From: Lateolabrax maculatus
Taxonomy: Eukaryota > Chordata > Actinopteri > Acropomatiformes > Lateolabracidae
Reading direction: 5' to 3'
Assembly (NCBI GenBank): GCA_031216445.1
Contig: CM062218.1
Span: 14,492,501 to 14,556,500 of the forward strand
DNA: 64,000 nt
The notes beneath the pieces are model-generated. The model saw nothing but the letters and a program-made list of their open reading frames with translations, was not told the origin of the DNA and searched no databases. The position numbers were made by a program, and so were the translations under genes. Every line of letters starts with the position of its first letter. Within the stretch, counting starts at the first letter, position 1. Shown in pieces: positions 13,201 to 27,256 of the stretch.

Positions 13201-16200
13201 TGGGCTCTTGAGGACATTCCAGAGTGCACACAAACTCTTTTATGTGAACCAGTATCCCATCTTTATCAAATCAGGCTCAAAAACTCTTAGAGGAGCAGCT
13301 CTAACTGCTGTCTGTTCGAGTACATTTCATAAATGTTGTTGACTGTTTTGGGTAGCTTAAGCCAGAGTATCAGATGAGCCTTGAGGCTTTGCAGTTCTTA
13401 ATGCAATAGAAAATGTAGAGTTTCCTTTCACTAGATGGCACTGTTTGCTTTACAGACACATTTAGGAAGGTTGCTTGCAGCTCAATATGTTTGCAACAAG
13501 GGGTGGAAGCTGTGGCTGGGGTGAAACTGCCCTAACACTTTTGTATCTGTTCATATCGATGAGCCTACAGGCATGGATCTTCCCACCATATCCAACACAG
13601 AGTCTTTCACAGAGGGGGAGAGGAGAACAATATTTGGGTGAAAAGAGTGGGGCACTGATCATTTACAATGTTTGGTGAGTGAATTAAAGGTTATTGCTTC
13701 ACTGTATGTGTTCTGGCATAATACAGCCTTTAATGCGTTTGCTGTGTTTATGGGGTTTTTCGTGTGTGTGTGTGTGCATGTGCGTGTGCATGTATGTGTG
13801 TGTGTTTGTGCACACAAGTGTGTGTGAGAGAGTTTACTAACAGCACACCAAGATGTCTGGTCGGTGAGGTAAACACAGCGGAGAAAATGACAGAGTCTAC
13901 AAGGTGTTTATGAAATGGGGCAAGACATGGACACAGACACAAGGCGCACACACGCGCAACAAAAACACTGACACACATAAAGAAAAGACAAGACACAAGA
14001 AAAAAAGACAAACATCACAGAGTTCAAAACAAATAGAGTGCACGCGCACAGCTGCTCACAAACACACAGGCAAAGATGATGGACTGTAAAGCTCCAGTCT
14101 CCTTCTATCTCTGTCTCTATCTTCCCATTCAGCTGGCCTGCTTGGCTTTGACACTGCCAGAGAGGTTAGACTTAATGACATGTTGGGAGAGAGACAGAGA
14201 CACGGGGGAGGGAGGGAGAGAGAGAGGGGCGGCTGAGAGAGAGGGTGAAAAAAAAATATAGGGAGGGAAGAAAAAGGACTGATGAGAGGTGACAGAAAAA
14301 CTAAAGAGGAAGAAGAAGAAACGAGAGATGGACAGCTGGAGGGCAAGAGAAAGCCACGGTGTTTGGTCGTGGGGGTGTGAAAGAAGAGGGGGAAAACTGG
14401 GAAGACAAAAGACGAGAAAGAAGTAGTGAGATGGAAGAAAACAGTCTTGCCTTTAAGACTTTTATGGAGAATAGAGTAATGTTAGGTTACAAGCCTTCCT
14501 AGCTGGATCAGTAGCAAACACTGCATAAGTGCAGCATTGTTTTTGTTTGTGTGATCATACAAAGATTTTTTTACATATATAGATACTTTACTATATTATA
14601 ACATAGCCAACACATGATCAATGTGGAACCTGTATCATCATAAAAACTGCAGCTAAGGTGTGAAACTAAATTACCGAAGTCTGGCAGGGACCTAGTTTAT
14701 TATTGAGGTGCTGCTGAATAAAGACCAATTTGTACAACAATATTTTGGCATATAATGACAAAGTATCATAACTCTAAGGTGTACAGCAGTGACCAATCTC
14801 ACTATTTTTAACCAGCCTGACTTTGGCTTGCGTCGACGACAGTAAAACAAATGGAAGAGCGAACCGCAGAGCCAAACAAAAACCCACCGCCACGAGGCAT
14901 TCCTCTACGAAGGGTGTGAGCATGTGCGGCCGGATGGTGACCATGATGTCCCTGAAGTCAAGGGCTGAGACGGAGCCGCTGTGGTCTTGGTCCCGCTGGA
15001 TGAAAGCCTGCCGTGCATGTTCCAGCTGCATCTCCTGTGGAAAAGAGAGGAGAGAAGAAAAGAGGAAGGGTTAGGTGTTAGATCATAGAGTAAATGCATA
15101 TTATTGTCCACATATGTGGGTCATACACCTCTTTAAGCTGCTTTTATAAATTAAAATCCACATAAACTCACTCATATAAACACATATGCATAAAAACACA
15201 GCATTTGCTTTGATGGGCCCCCTGGTGCCGCCTCCCCTTCTCAGTTACGGGGGACCTAGTGTTTGGCCAAGCTTCACTCTCCTCTCGTCTCCCAACAGCG
15301 GCTTGCCTTCTGTGAGGCGTCGCTTGGGCTTTTCACACCCTCCCCAAATCCCCATTAAACCCACTTGAGGGGGAAACATACAAACATACACACACACACA
15401 GACGTGCACACACAGGCAAGACAGCTAATCACCCAACTGCTCACTTTGTCTCTCTTCTTGCGCACACGTACACACAAAGGTCCACAGGGACAACAGCAGG
15501 CTGTGGTGGGGACAGATCCCACAAGGCCTTTGAAATTAGCAGCCATTATCGGTACCTGCAACCACAAGTCTACAGAGAGGGGCTGTAAACAAACCGCTGC
15601 CACCGATGCTTCCTCTACCTCACAACAAGAAACTCGGTTACAGCAAAAGACAGGGCTATCAGAACATTAATAATCCACAAAGAGTCATTGGGAAACACAA
15701 CCATAAGTTTGAGGATAGTGAGCTAAAACTAGTTTGTTTGGCTTTTGTCTCACATGCAGTGTTCATGAGGCTGATATATTTTTATTCATGAGATTTCTCA
15801 CATACAATATGTTGATACAATACCAACAGCCTAAATTACCAATTCAAACTTACTTACTTTTAAGTACATATCAGTGTGTTTACTCTTTACCGTGAAACAT
15901 CCATGCAACAGTTTTGAAGAGCTTTTTCTGAATTCTCTTTTGCAATTTCCCACGTAAATGTAGAGCTGAAACGATTAGGCCAGATAGAAAATTAACCTGC
16001 AACAATTTTGATAATCAATTAATCTTAAACATTGACTAAATTAATTGTTTCCAGCTTGTTTCCAGGTTCTCAAAGATGAAGATTTGTTGTTTTTTCAGTA
16101 AACCGAATATCTTTGTGTTTTGGGCTGTTGGTTGGATAAAACAAGCAATTTGAATATGTCAGCTTGTATGATGAGAAATAGGCATTTTTTTTGTTATTTT

Positions 16201-16346
16201 CTGATATTTTGTAGACCAAATAATTAATCTATTAATTGAGAAAATAATCAGCAGATTAGTTGATAATGAAAATAGTAGTAGTAGTAGTACCAAACTATGA
16301 AATGTTTCTCTTTTTAAAAAAGGCAATATGCTAAAACAAAAAAAAG

Positions 16347-16397
<51 letters not shown>

Positions 16398-18979
16398 ATT
16401 TTGAATCATGTTTCTTAAAGTAAATACTGACTAGTAGTTTTAGTACAATAAGTAAGTTAGTAATTCAGTTCAAAATAAATGATTATCAATTTTTCCACGA
16501 AGAATGGACTTATTTTTCAAGCCAAACGTCGGACAAAAAGTGCTGAAGGGGGACTGATTAAATCTCGAACATGCATGACATTATTCAATTGATTGATTCA
16601 GATGTTATTGTCATAAATGGAACTCAAAAAAGTGGTATTACTACAACACAAAACCCAATGAGGCTATGACTTATTGTTGTGTTGAATTTGAGTGATATTT
16701 CACTGACAGCATAACTGATCGAACTCTAAATTTGCGGCGCCCAAGAAAAACGACTGGGGAAGAGTGACATTTACACAAAGCTGAGTGGAGACCGGAGGGG
16801 AGTAAGAATAGACATTGCAACAAAAGAGCCAGATTTGCAAAAACAGCAAATGTAGCAGCCATGTGTCAGTATCACCTATGAGCACAGCAGGAGCTCCGGA
16901 GAGTGTATAAGTGAAAGGAAGGCAAGGAAACGAAGAGAGATTGACACACGTAAAGACTCCCAAAGTAAATAAGGTGAGATATTTTTGGTGTCAGCATCAC
17001 AGAGTGTCGTGACTCACTTCTCCGGTCGGTTGTGAGTAGGTCAAAACACTTTGGCGTGAAATAAACTGGGTGGAGGAGAGCTGAATATTTAAAGTCAAAA
17101 CAAAAAAGGAAAGTAAGGAAGATAATGTTTTGCATGCATGACTGTGTACTATCTGTGTGTTTGTGTCCATCTGTAAATGATAAAAAAAATTAGATCCTGT
17201 TTCTCTGGACAAGTCAAAAGTCTGAAAAGCCACACACCAACCACACAGAGCAACAAAACAACTGTGGTCCAGGGGATGGAGCAGTTTATAGTCTCAGCCT
17301 CCTAAAACCTTAACTTGTTGCAACTGTATGAGTGTTGCAGGGACATGGTTTTTATTTGGGAGGGGAGAGAGGGAGGCAGGAGACATAAAGCTGGGGGCTT
17401 AAGACAGCCAACAACCGCCAAGGCATTTGCAGTCGCTGTAATTGTCCTTGGACGAGAATAAAAACACATGACAAGTCACCTCTGTTTGTTTTCAACGGCT
17501 GTGATTTTTTTTCCCCCTCTCTTCAAAACTTACAATAGATATGAGTGGAGCAGGATTGTTTCTTTCTTCTCTGCTTCTAATCAGCAGAGGGCTAAAACTA
17601 TTACAAGGAGAAGCATAAGCACAACTGCCTATTTACATGTGTGCCAGTGAGCCCTCTACACAGTGATGTTAAGGGCTGCCCACTGATTCTTGGGAGAGTC
17701 AAACATATAATTGGGACTTTTAAAATCTGAGCAATGCCAATAATTCACTTTTTTTTGAGTGCTTAGGACAGAAGTGGGACATGTGGTGTCCCCTCCATGT
17801 AATTCAAGCCCATTACTTGCCAGGATTTATAATATGGGCTACTATGTGCCACTATGTGCCACTTCTCTGGACATCGGTAATACCATTGCCAGAGACAACA
17901 CCACACTGACAGCGCAAGCTGAGCCTTGGCTGGCGTCCACGCGTGAGACGGGAAAAATGCATGTAATTGGTGAGAATCTCTGGCTTCCATCAAGACAGTA
18001 ATTGGCCAGAGAGAGCCCTTGTGAGAAATATGCGGTGCAAACGTTTTCCCTGATAATCCCATCTTGTGAGCATCTGGCAGTGGCGTGGTTACAATGGCAG
18101 AAAAACACAATAAACACATGCATGTAAGGCAGGAAGAGGAGGAAATAAAGGATGGGAACATTCTTGGGGGGGGAAGCTGGGTGGCAGGGAATTATAAAAA
18201 TAACTGAAAAATATTTTGAATATGGTGTCTGTTGGTTTTCACAACTCTATGAGAACTTTCATAGCTACTTTCTTCTCTGGCTGACATTTACGAATGCCTT
18301 GTCTGTTAATAAAAGTATCATAACATCGTTGGGTAGTAGTGCAATCACAAAGTATGTAATAATTGCACAGGTTTAAATCCTGATTCAGGAAATGTTGTGC
18401 CTATCCTAATTGCCCTGTCATCAATCACTGGAGCAGCTGATAACACACTATAAGAGTGAACCGCCAATACCTGAATCTTACTTGTACCTAAGTACTATAA
18501 TTGCAGTGAGTAACACACCATCACAGTGATATTAATGTGTCGTATTAATGTGACACACTTTAATAAAACCCACAATAGCTCAAGTTAAAATATTTATAAT
18601 ATTATTTTATGAATATCAGTAGAGCAGTGAAGTAAGTTGAAACAGTGAAATGCAGGGCGGTATTCACCACCCTACACACTAAATAAATTCTCTGTTGAAC
18701 ATCCTTTACCCTTACCTACACAGAGAGGCATCCTACAATAAAATTCACTTTCTTATTTCATTTATTAAGGCATGAATCAAAAGCTAAGAGAAATGATCAA
18801 ATACAGAGAGCTTAAGCAGGAAATGTGCATTTCATATTGAGCAATGAATGCGGCTGGCTGCTGGCCTGCTGCTGTGAGGAGCTGGAAACCACTGAGTGAC
18901 TGACTGGGAGAGAATCGGGCACTCTGTCAATGCAAAAGTACAGCGTCCACTGGCCACAACGCCACAGACTTGTACTCAT

Positions 18980-19037
<58 letters not shown>

Positions 19038-22000
19038 GCAAAAACAAGCACACACAAACACAGACATAAACAGGGATGCACAAAGCTTGCACGCCACTGG
19101 TCACACAAACGGTAACGCAGATTAGTAAGACAAACACACATATGTATAGACGCATACTGAATGTCCAAACACATACACACAGACATGGACGCACTCACAT
19201 ATAACAATGTCCCAATATCCATGCGCTGCTGCCCACTGTGTGTAAGCCATCTGGTCTAAGTTAAGTGTAATATAAAAAGCTCATTCAGATACATGGTGAG
19301 TGTGGATGCAAACTTGGCACAGCTCAGGCCCTCTCTCCCACCCCCTCCACCACCTCTCCCTGCTTAGGCCTGATTTAAGTCTAGACATCATATTGGAAAA
19401 TGGCTCACACGCCACAAATACACTAGGAATATTCCAACTATACTATTTATGGAGGTAGAACTGTGTCTCTACCTGCTTGAGAGTAGGTGGAGTGGAGTAA
19501 TGCTACGTAGACGTCAGTTAATGGAAAACAAATGCAGAAAATGTCCCAAATATATAACCTCAGTGTTTCATTAATGACTAACCTGGTCAATATGGAGGGC
19601 TGTGTTGTAGAGGGAAAGGAACAGCGAAAACCTGTCTGTCTGCGCGCACATTCATCTGGCCAGGCTTAGATAAGTATCTGACAATACAGTTACATGACAG
19701 GATTGTATGAACAGCCTGTAAACACGATGTGAGGATAAGGCAATGTGTACAGGCACATACATCGGTTGATAAAGATTTATTGACTATCATTGATGGTCAC
19801 TGGATAATGGAAATAAAACAGAGTTAGTCAGTGAGACTGACAAAAAAGGGCGAAAGACCCAAAGACAAAGAGGAAAAACAAAAAACGCAAAGTGGAAAAA
19901 AATGGCATGTGAGAGATGAGGGGAGCAGGTGATCAACATGAAACCTACCAGGAGAAACTGGGTGAACTCTCCGTAGCTGAGCTGCTTGTCCCTCTGTATA
20001 CCAAAGTGCAGCCGTATGAACTCACAGTCCCAGTTGAAGGGGATGTGCTGGTGGATGGTGGTCTGACTACAGACCTGCTTCACATCCTCTGCAAAGGAGA
20101 CAAAAAAGACAAGCTGCTTTAATTATGACTGAATTATGACAAGTTGCTCTTGACAGCATAATAACAAGATGCAACAAGTCAATACGGAAATCTGCCACAA
20201 TTGCCTGCAGTGGAGGAGGAAGTAATTTGTTTGGTAGCAGTATCAACACATGTAACTTCATTACAAGTAAAAGTCCTGCAATCAAAATCTTAACTTGTAC
20301 ATAAGTATTATTAACAAAATGTACTTAAAGTACCAAAAGTAAACATATTAGTTTTGCAGGAAAACAGCCCATGTGATTATTATATATTATGTTATTGTTA
20401 CTTATGCATTAATGGAAGCACTCAAGTAAAGTATCTCACATTTGTACTTAAGTAAATGTTACATTAAACCACTGATTTCCTGTGTTGACGTATGTATGTA
20501 TGAATTTAAATATACAGAATTTAAACAAAAATCAGTAAGCAATGAGGCTAAAGCAAAACAGCTTTTCTTCAAATCCTTTACAATTGTACAATAACAGTTC
20601 TGTTTAGGTTTTACAGATTACACCGCACTTTTAAGGCTAATGACCACACATTAACCATGTATAAGGTCTTCACTACCATTAACATACCTCATTCATATTC
20701 TCCTTTCTGTATGTTCATGTTTTCATAACAAACAATTATCAAATACTTCTTCTGTCTTAAGTTTTTAGTTTGCTCTAATTAAGATCTAAAATTGTCGGTA
20801 CAAAGTCTTGTGAGTCAGGTCTTAACAAATAGCATGTGTTTCCTATCTTGTGGTTAACGTTAGTAATTATTTGATTTTTGGAGGAAAAAAAAAATCAGTC
20901 TTTGACTGTTTGTGACAAAATGTCAACGTCAATCTCCAGAACACAATTCTGCTCTGATTGAGACTTAGTTCCTCAACTCTAAATCAGCCTTGAATGACAC
21001 ATGGCAGAACTTGTTTGAGCTGTGTAGGCTCTGTATTCAGAAGGAAAGCCTTTTCTTCTCACTCATGTTCCTCTGCCTGAACCCTCTAAGCCTCTACAGC
21101 CAGTGGAGTGGAGAGACACTGAACATGAGTCCTAAATTACAGCCTTACTAAAGAAACAAAAACAAACCAATAGAGCGACCTGTTTCTTATTACCAAACAA
21201 GCCGTGCTGAACGAGTGGAGAAAAGAAAGGAGGAAAGAAACAATTTTTTTATAAAGACAGAAAGGGAGGGGAAAAAGAGAGCGAAAGGTGATATTTACTT
21301 CAGCTCAGTCTTACCTTCTGAAGGAAGACAGCTTGTGCATTGTTTTTTTCAACACTTTAATGAGGCAATAAATATACAGCCTTTAACTCTTTAAAGGAGA
21401 GGCCGCTCCAGAGCCCGCCGTTTATATTATCAGCTTTTATAGACCTGTCAACACTCAGTCCTCTTTAGTTCTTTCTTTTTTTTGTCTTTCTGGCTGAGGC
21501 ACAAGTGCATTTCATATGCTGTGTTGCGTTGCAATTTTTATGAACTCGACATTCCACCAAATCACGCATTTATTTTTTTAAGTGCTAAAAATTCAGAGCA
21601 CTGTGCCGCCTGTACTTAACAGAAATTACTCAGGTTATTATCAAATAAAAATGGCTTTATAGAAAAATGAAATAAAAAGAAATCAGAGTACAGACATTTA
21701 TTGCATGGGAAAACAAACGGGCCTTTAATGCAACATAAGCTGCAGCTATTAATGTTTTTAATAGGTAATAAAGAAGGGAGTTCTTTATTTTGTGCCTTGG
21801 TGAGGCTCTTTAATCTAATGAACTGCAAAAAGAAAAAGGGAGAATTCTGTAATGTATCACAATAAAGCAACTTTGACATGTCTATAATCTCAGGCACAAG
21901 TTATTTGCTTTTGGTGAAATGTTAGCCCGATGCAAGTGGCAGACACTGTAGTCAGTGTTTGTGCGTGGCATGATGTGTGTTATGTTTTTTATGCAATTTT

Positions 22001-22402
22001 CCACTTGTATGTGAGTCTCATAACTCACAGCTATTGGGATATTCATTAACCTTTGGGAGATGCAGAAAAACAGCAGACCTTTTAATTGCTACCAAGACAA
22101 CGTCACTCTAATTGATCCTTTTAAATATGAAAATTTACATATGTGCATATATAATCACCCACAATGATCTTGCACCCTGTCGACAGCAACAATTAAAATG
22201 AAATTCACTTACTCTTCCCTGTTTGCGAGCGGGACGTGTGCACTGCATTTCAAATCAAGCCTAATGTGCTAACGCCTCGTACACCTACAGAAGGCTGGCA
22301 TTAGACTTGTTTAAATCAATTAGGCAAATGTGAAATAAGCAACGAGTACAAATGTCTTCCCTTTTCACCTCGGAGCTTCCAGGCATCAGGGTTGGTGCCA
22401 AT

Positions 22403-22479
<77 letters not shown>

Positions 22480-25400
22480 CAACCCACCCCCTCCTTCATC
22501 TTCATCTCCATCCTTTAGTTGCCACCAGCCCTCTCAACCTCCAAACCTAACCTTATCTTCTTTACAGACAAGATACAGGACCATGAACAGTATTTTTGTT
22601 AGAATAGATGAGCAGAGGTCAGAATCCTCTCATAAATAAAACAGGAGTTTGTATGAAAACTTCTTCACTGGTTCGTTTCAGAGGCACATGCTCTCTGACA
22701 GGATTGACTGAATAAGTCTTTGTTAAATGTCAAATGCAAAGAAACAAAGGCAGTGTTGACCCCTTGAACTTACATTTCACGTTACATAATAACATTAGAG
22801 TTATTCATCTTAAAAAAACTTCACAACTCACAACTTCCTTTTTATAAAGTAAGAATATGCATGTATTTGCAATTTATTTTCTCCAGACTATCCATAAAGA
22901 AGAGAAGAGATAGTATGATAGATACAATATACATATGGGAAAGTAACAATGCTTTTAATAAAGAGTGGAGGCCAACACATAATAAATACCATAATACCAA
23001 TATTTAAAATAGAGCAAGACATCTTTTTATGTAACATAAGTGGTCATGAGTTTCTGGTATTTGTACCTTTCAAGGATTAGTACATAATTCCAGGTCTCTT
23101 GTAAGGTACATTACAGCACCTACCATCTACATGCTAATGGATCAGTGAGACACTAAGTACATCTGTGCAAACTTGATTACAATATTATTTAATCTAACCG
23201 TAAATCAGAGGCAGAGTTACTTACCAAAAGTGGTCACTCCATTGCCGGCTTTATCAAACAGCAGGAAGGCAACCACAAAGAGGGAGTCTGGGGCACACAG
23301 AACCGACTCAAACGCCACAAACTCCTGAAAGGAGATCAGCCTGGAGGAAGAGAGAAGGGTAGAAAGCAAAAGAATCTGTAGGACTGTACAAGATTGGTAA
23401 ATGCTGTCATTTGTGTGGATTTATTAATATTGTATTAATGTTTCAAGTTACCTATTAAATACTTTACCAGCTACACATGTGAGACAATGACTCTTTAATA
23501 TTCATTAAGTCAAGACTTAACCTAAGTTACACTAATAAAATCAAATATTAAATAGAAAACACAAGCTATTTTAACACTGCATTAAACGACAAACTCCAAT
23601 GTAATTACAGCCACACAGTGGCAAATCAGCACACTTAGACAACCTATCAATCTGTGCAACACATAATTCAAGCCACCTTTTATCCAGTAGTCTGTTATTC
23701 CATATGTAATGTCATAAACTCATCGAGTGTGGCAGTAAGAAAATAAAACATTTTAAAAAGCTCAGTGTGTGTTCCCAGTCTGAGCTGGCAGCTGGTATAG
23801 AGAGGGCCAACTTTATACCAACAGAAAAAAAAGGTTAAATATGAAGTTTTATATTTTACTGTGCCATTTTAAACAAGCAGACAGGCGAGGAGGGAGGGGG
23901 ACAATTTAAGGGAATATAACTCCATTAAATTCATTCATTCAATGTAAACGTAATACAATATGCAGTTTAGAGTGAGAGTCAAGAGAAGATTTAAAAATGT
24001 AAATGGGGAACTTCATTTGTATGCAACAACTATGAAACACAAGTTATGAGTGAAAAGTAAACACAACAGATTAGTTTTACTCTTTATACTGCTTCATCTC
24101 TCTCCAATTTTGTCAGTCTTCTGATGAATACAATTTCATCTCCTATCCCTCCATAGCAACACACATGCCCACATGCATCAACAAGAAAAAACAAACATCA
24201 CTATTGTTTGAATCCACTGAGAGCCCCCATGGGAGAATCCTGCTGTGGGGAACTGGACCACGCAGTCTAGCCTTTATTTAGGCCCTGGTTCACTGTTGCC
24301 ACAAGTCCATTATGAATTTCACAAATGGCTCTGATAATTACAGGAGGGGTCAGTGCTAATGAGCCGTCCCCGAGCATCCATCTATTAAACCTATTTCAAT
24401 TTCCAAGGGGGGAGTATGGAGAAGGAGGGGGGGTGCAATGATTACATTTTCCTATTTTCTGTAATTAATTATGGTACTGATGAAATTTAGAGGTGTTCGG
24501 CCTCGGAGTGTTTCAGTTTTGTATGTGGGTGCTTATGTGAATCCTCATATGTACTAACATGCAGAAAAAAAATACTGTATAGAGGAAACAGACTGAGAAG
24601 GAGAAGAGCTGTGCACTGGCAAAAGTATTGGTTTTGAAAATAATACCAGGAAATTGGAAATATTCTTAAAATGGGTGAGTGCCAGAGATACCTGATAAAG
24701 GTTGAAAAGCATGTTTAGATTACCGGCTTTAAAGTCTTTTGAATTTAGTCTGCAAAAAGGTTATCTTTTCGCTTCAACCATCCATGAAGGCCAAAACAGT
24801 CAACACAAGATTAATCCCTGGTGTCAGAAAAACTCAAAAATACATATTGTAATGATGGCATCAATACGCTTCCAAAAAAGAATAGATGTGTGTGTTGGAC
24901 AGAGAGCAACAGAAGAACTAAGAGAAATAAAACATACAGTTCTCATCAGTGGCAAATCAATTTAGCTGTCATTTCAAAGGCAAGATAAATTGTTTTATTA
25001 ACTAAGCAGGTAATTCTTAACTCTCCACCAGAGTATTATTTTAAAGTTGCCAGCCACCGTCAACATTTTGATCATATTCACTCATTCTTTCAAGACCCCC
25101 CAGAATGAATATAAAAATATTTGTGTTTTCATACACAAAATCTAGCTTGTCAATGGCGGGGAAGCGTTCCGTCATAAATGATGGAAAATCTCGTCAATGG
25201 TAGGGAAAGTGTTCAGAGCAGGGCCCTGCTGATGGCACGGAGGTGGAAGAGGGCACAAAGGCACACTGCTGCGACCGTGGATCCATTGTTAAAAACAAAG
25301 CCAAAACCATCGCCACTCAAGCTGCAGGAATATTATTAAACTCTCCAATAATGATAATTCTTTTGTGACAGACGTATAGTACACTCTGAAATTATACATC

Positions 25401-27200
25401 GGAGAGGTTAATGAAGGAGTTAAGCAGGTACTGGCTGCAGTGCAAAGACTCAGAGAGCGCTAGTGTTCCCAGACAGAACTGAGGGAAAAAGTCAAATTTC
25501 TTCTTTTTCACACGCATCAATTTACATGCATGCTGGTCTGTGTTTTCCCAGACGTGGATAATCAGCATATTAGTGTAACTGAGAGGGCTGCTGATCATGA
25601 AGGGATTGGACCATGGTTTAGACCAGGGAGTCCAGACAAAATCCAGGGGGCATCTCCATAACACACACACTAGAAAACATTCCTTGTACTCGTAAGCATT
25701 TACACACAGCTCTGTAGCCGGGGATGAAGCTTATGATGGTTGATTAGCAGCGCCATGACGGCTGCAAAATGATTACCATGAGAGGGGGAAGCCATAATTT
25801 TTGCTATGCAGACCCAGCCCCAACGAGACACTCAATAATCAAATCAACCGACAGCATCTCCCAACCATCAACTGCTGTGGCATGTGTCCAGGACTGTCCG
25901 CGCCGTGTACGCAGCCTGGGATGAACTTCAGAGACAGAGTTATGTGATACTGTAGTATGGCATCTCCTCAGTGTACTGTGTACTTACTTTACTCCGCAGG
26001 ATTTTGTTAAATCTTTAAACAGGCGCAGACATATCCGTGACATGTATCAGACGAGAGATGTAACGCACAAGACATAAACAAAGACTTGATTCTAGCATGT
26101 GGTTCTATAGATGACAGCTGAATGATGCTTTTGTAAGGATGCCAGAACAATGATATTTAAACTGTCTGTAATACGTCTGTCCGGCATAAAAACTCCACCT
26201 TATATTCCATATATTTTTGTTTGTTTTTTATCTTATCTTTGTCACACGGCTTTTATCTCTTTCTCCTCTCAGCATGCATCTAAATACACTCCTGTGAACC
26301 GAAAACCAGGCTTGGAAACATTGTTTACAAGTAACATAAATGCATGGTGTTGGTTAGGCCCGGCTGATAGAAAGACAGCTCTCCTTCGTTGATAGTAGTG
26401 GGAGAGAGGGGCCGAGAGGGGCTCCAATAATCCCCTGTCCCTGGCATCTTGGCATTGTTACTGACAGCCTTCCACCCACCTAGAGCGTGCTTGCACACAG
26501 ACATATACACAGACACACCCCAAAATCACAAACACCCAGGTGAGTGCTAGCTGCCAGTATCTAAGAGTGGACACCCACCAGTCCAAGTCCAGAATGCCCA
26601 CAGCAGCTGGCAGACTGCTATTTTCCCAGCACGCTCTCTTAACAAAGTTTTTTTTTTTTTTCCTGTTTTTTTTAAAACCTCTAGGAGTCTATGGAGGAAG
26701 TGGGTTTTTTTCACACTTGAACAAATGCTTCTATCAAAATATCAGAGGGAAGAAGAAATAGAGGAGCAGAAAGGTAGTGAGTCAGAAAGCCAAAATGAAA
26801 TGGAGGTAGCTCAGAGTGCATTATGGTATGTGAGAGAGTGTAAAGAAAGTGATGATGAGAGCAGAGGAAAGAGATTCAAAAGCAAAAAAAGAGAGGACAT
26901 AAATAAGTCTGGTGAAGGAGGAAAATCTTCAAACATCTTGTCTGTATGTCAGTGCACACATACGCAAAACATTTGATTCCTGGAAATTGAGACATCTACA
27001 CACTCCAAAGCCCTGTCTCTCTTTCTCTCTCTATCTCTCTATCTATATATATATATATCTGTCTCAGTGGAGGCAGCCAGTATAAGAGGGAGAAAAGTGA
27101 TTTCCACATAACAGATTGTTACAACTGTCACTATATCCCCTGATTTACACAGTCGCAGAGGGGGAGGCAGACAAATGCATTTTCACTGTTTACATCCCTC

Positions 27201-27256
<56 letters not shown>

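Larger units (their letters stand above)
15035..19948 (-). other. slc25a13: slc25a13 intron 5
   Basis: This intron holds a GC-richer unique patch at 15215-15365, a teleost repeat in reverse orientation (15962-16290), a TA tract (16350-16392), candidate regulatory blocks (17270-18070) and a long CA repeat (18982-19032). No extra gene is visible. Confidence 0.85.
20089..23224 (-). other. slc25a13: slc25a13 intron 4
   Basis: It holds a teleost repeat (20205-20475), AT-rich unique sequence, a candidate enhancer block (21400-22340) and a 73-bp CA repeat (22406-22478). No additional gene is visible. Confidence 0.85.

Noticed and set aside
26725..26976. Charged 83-codon plus-strand frame
   Set aside because: Purine-rich low-complexity sequence, no splice sites and no domain.
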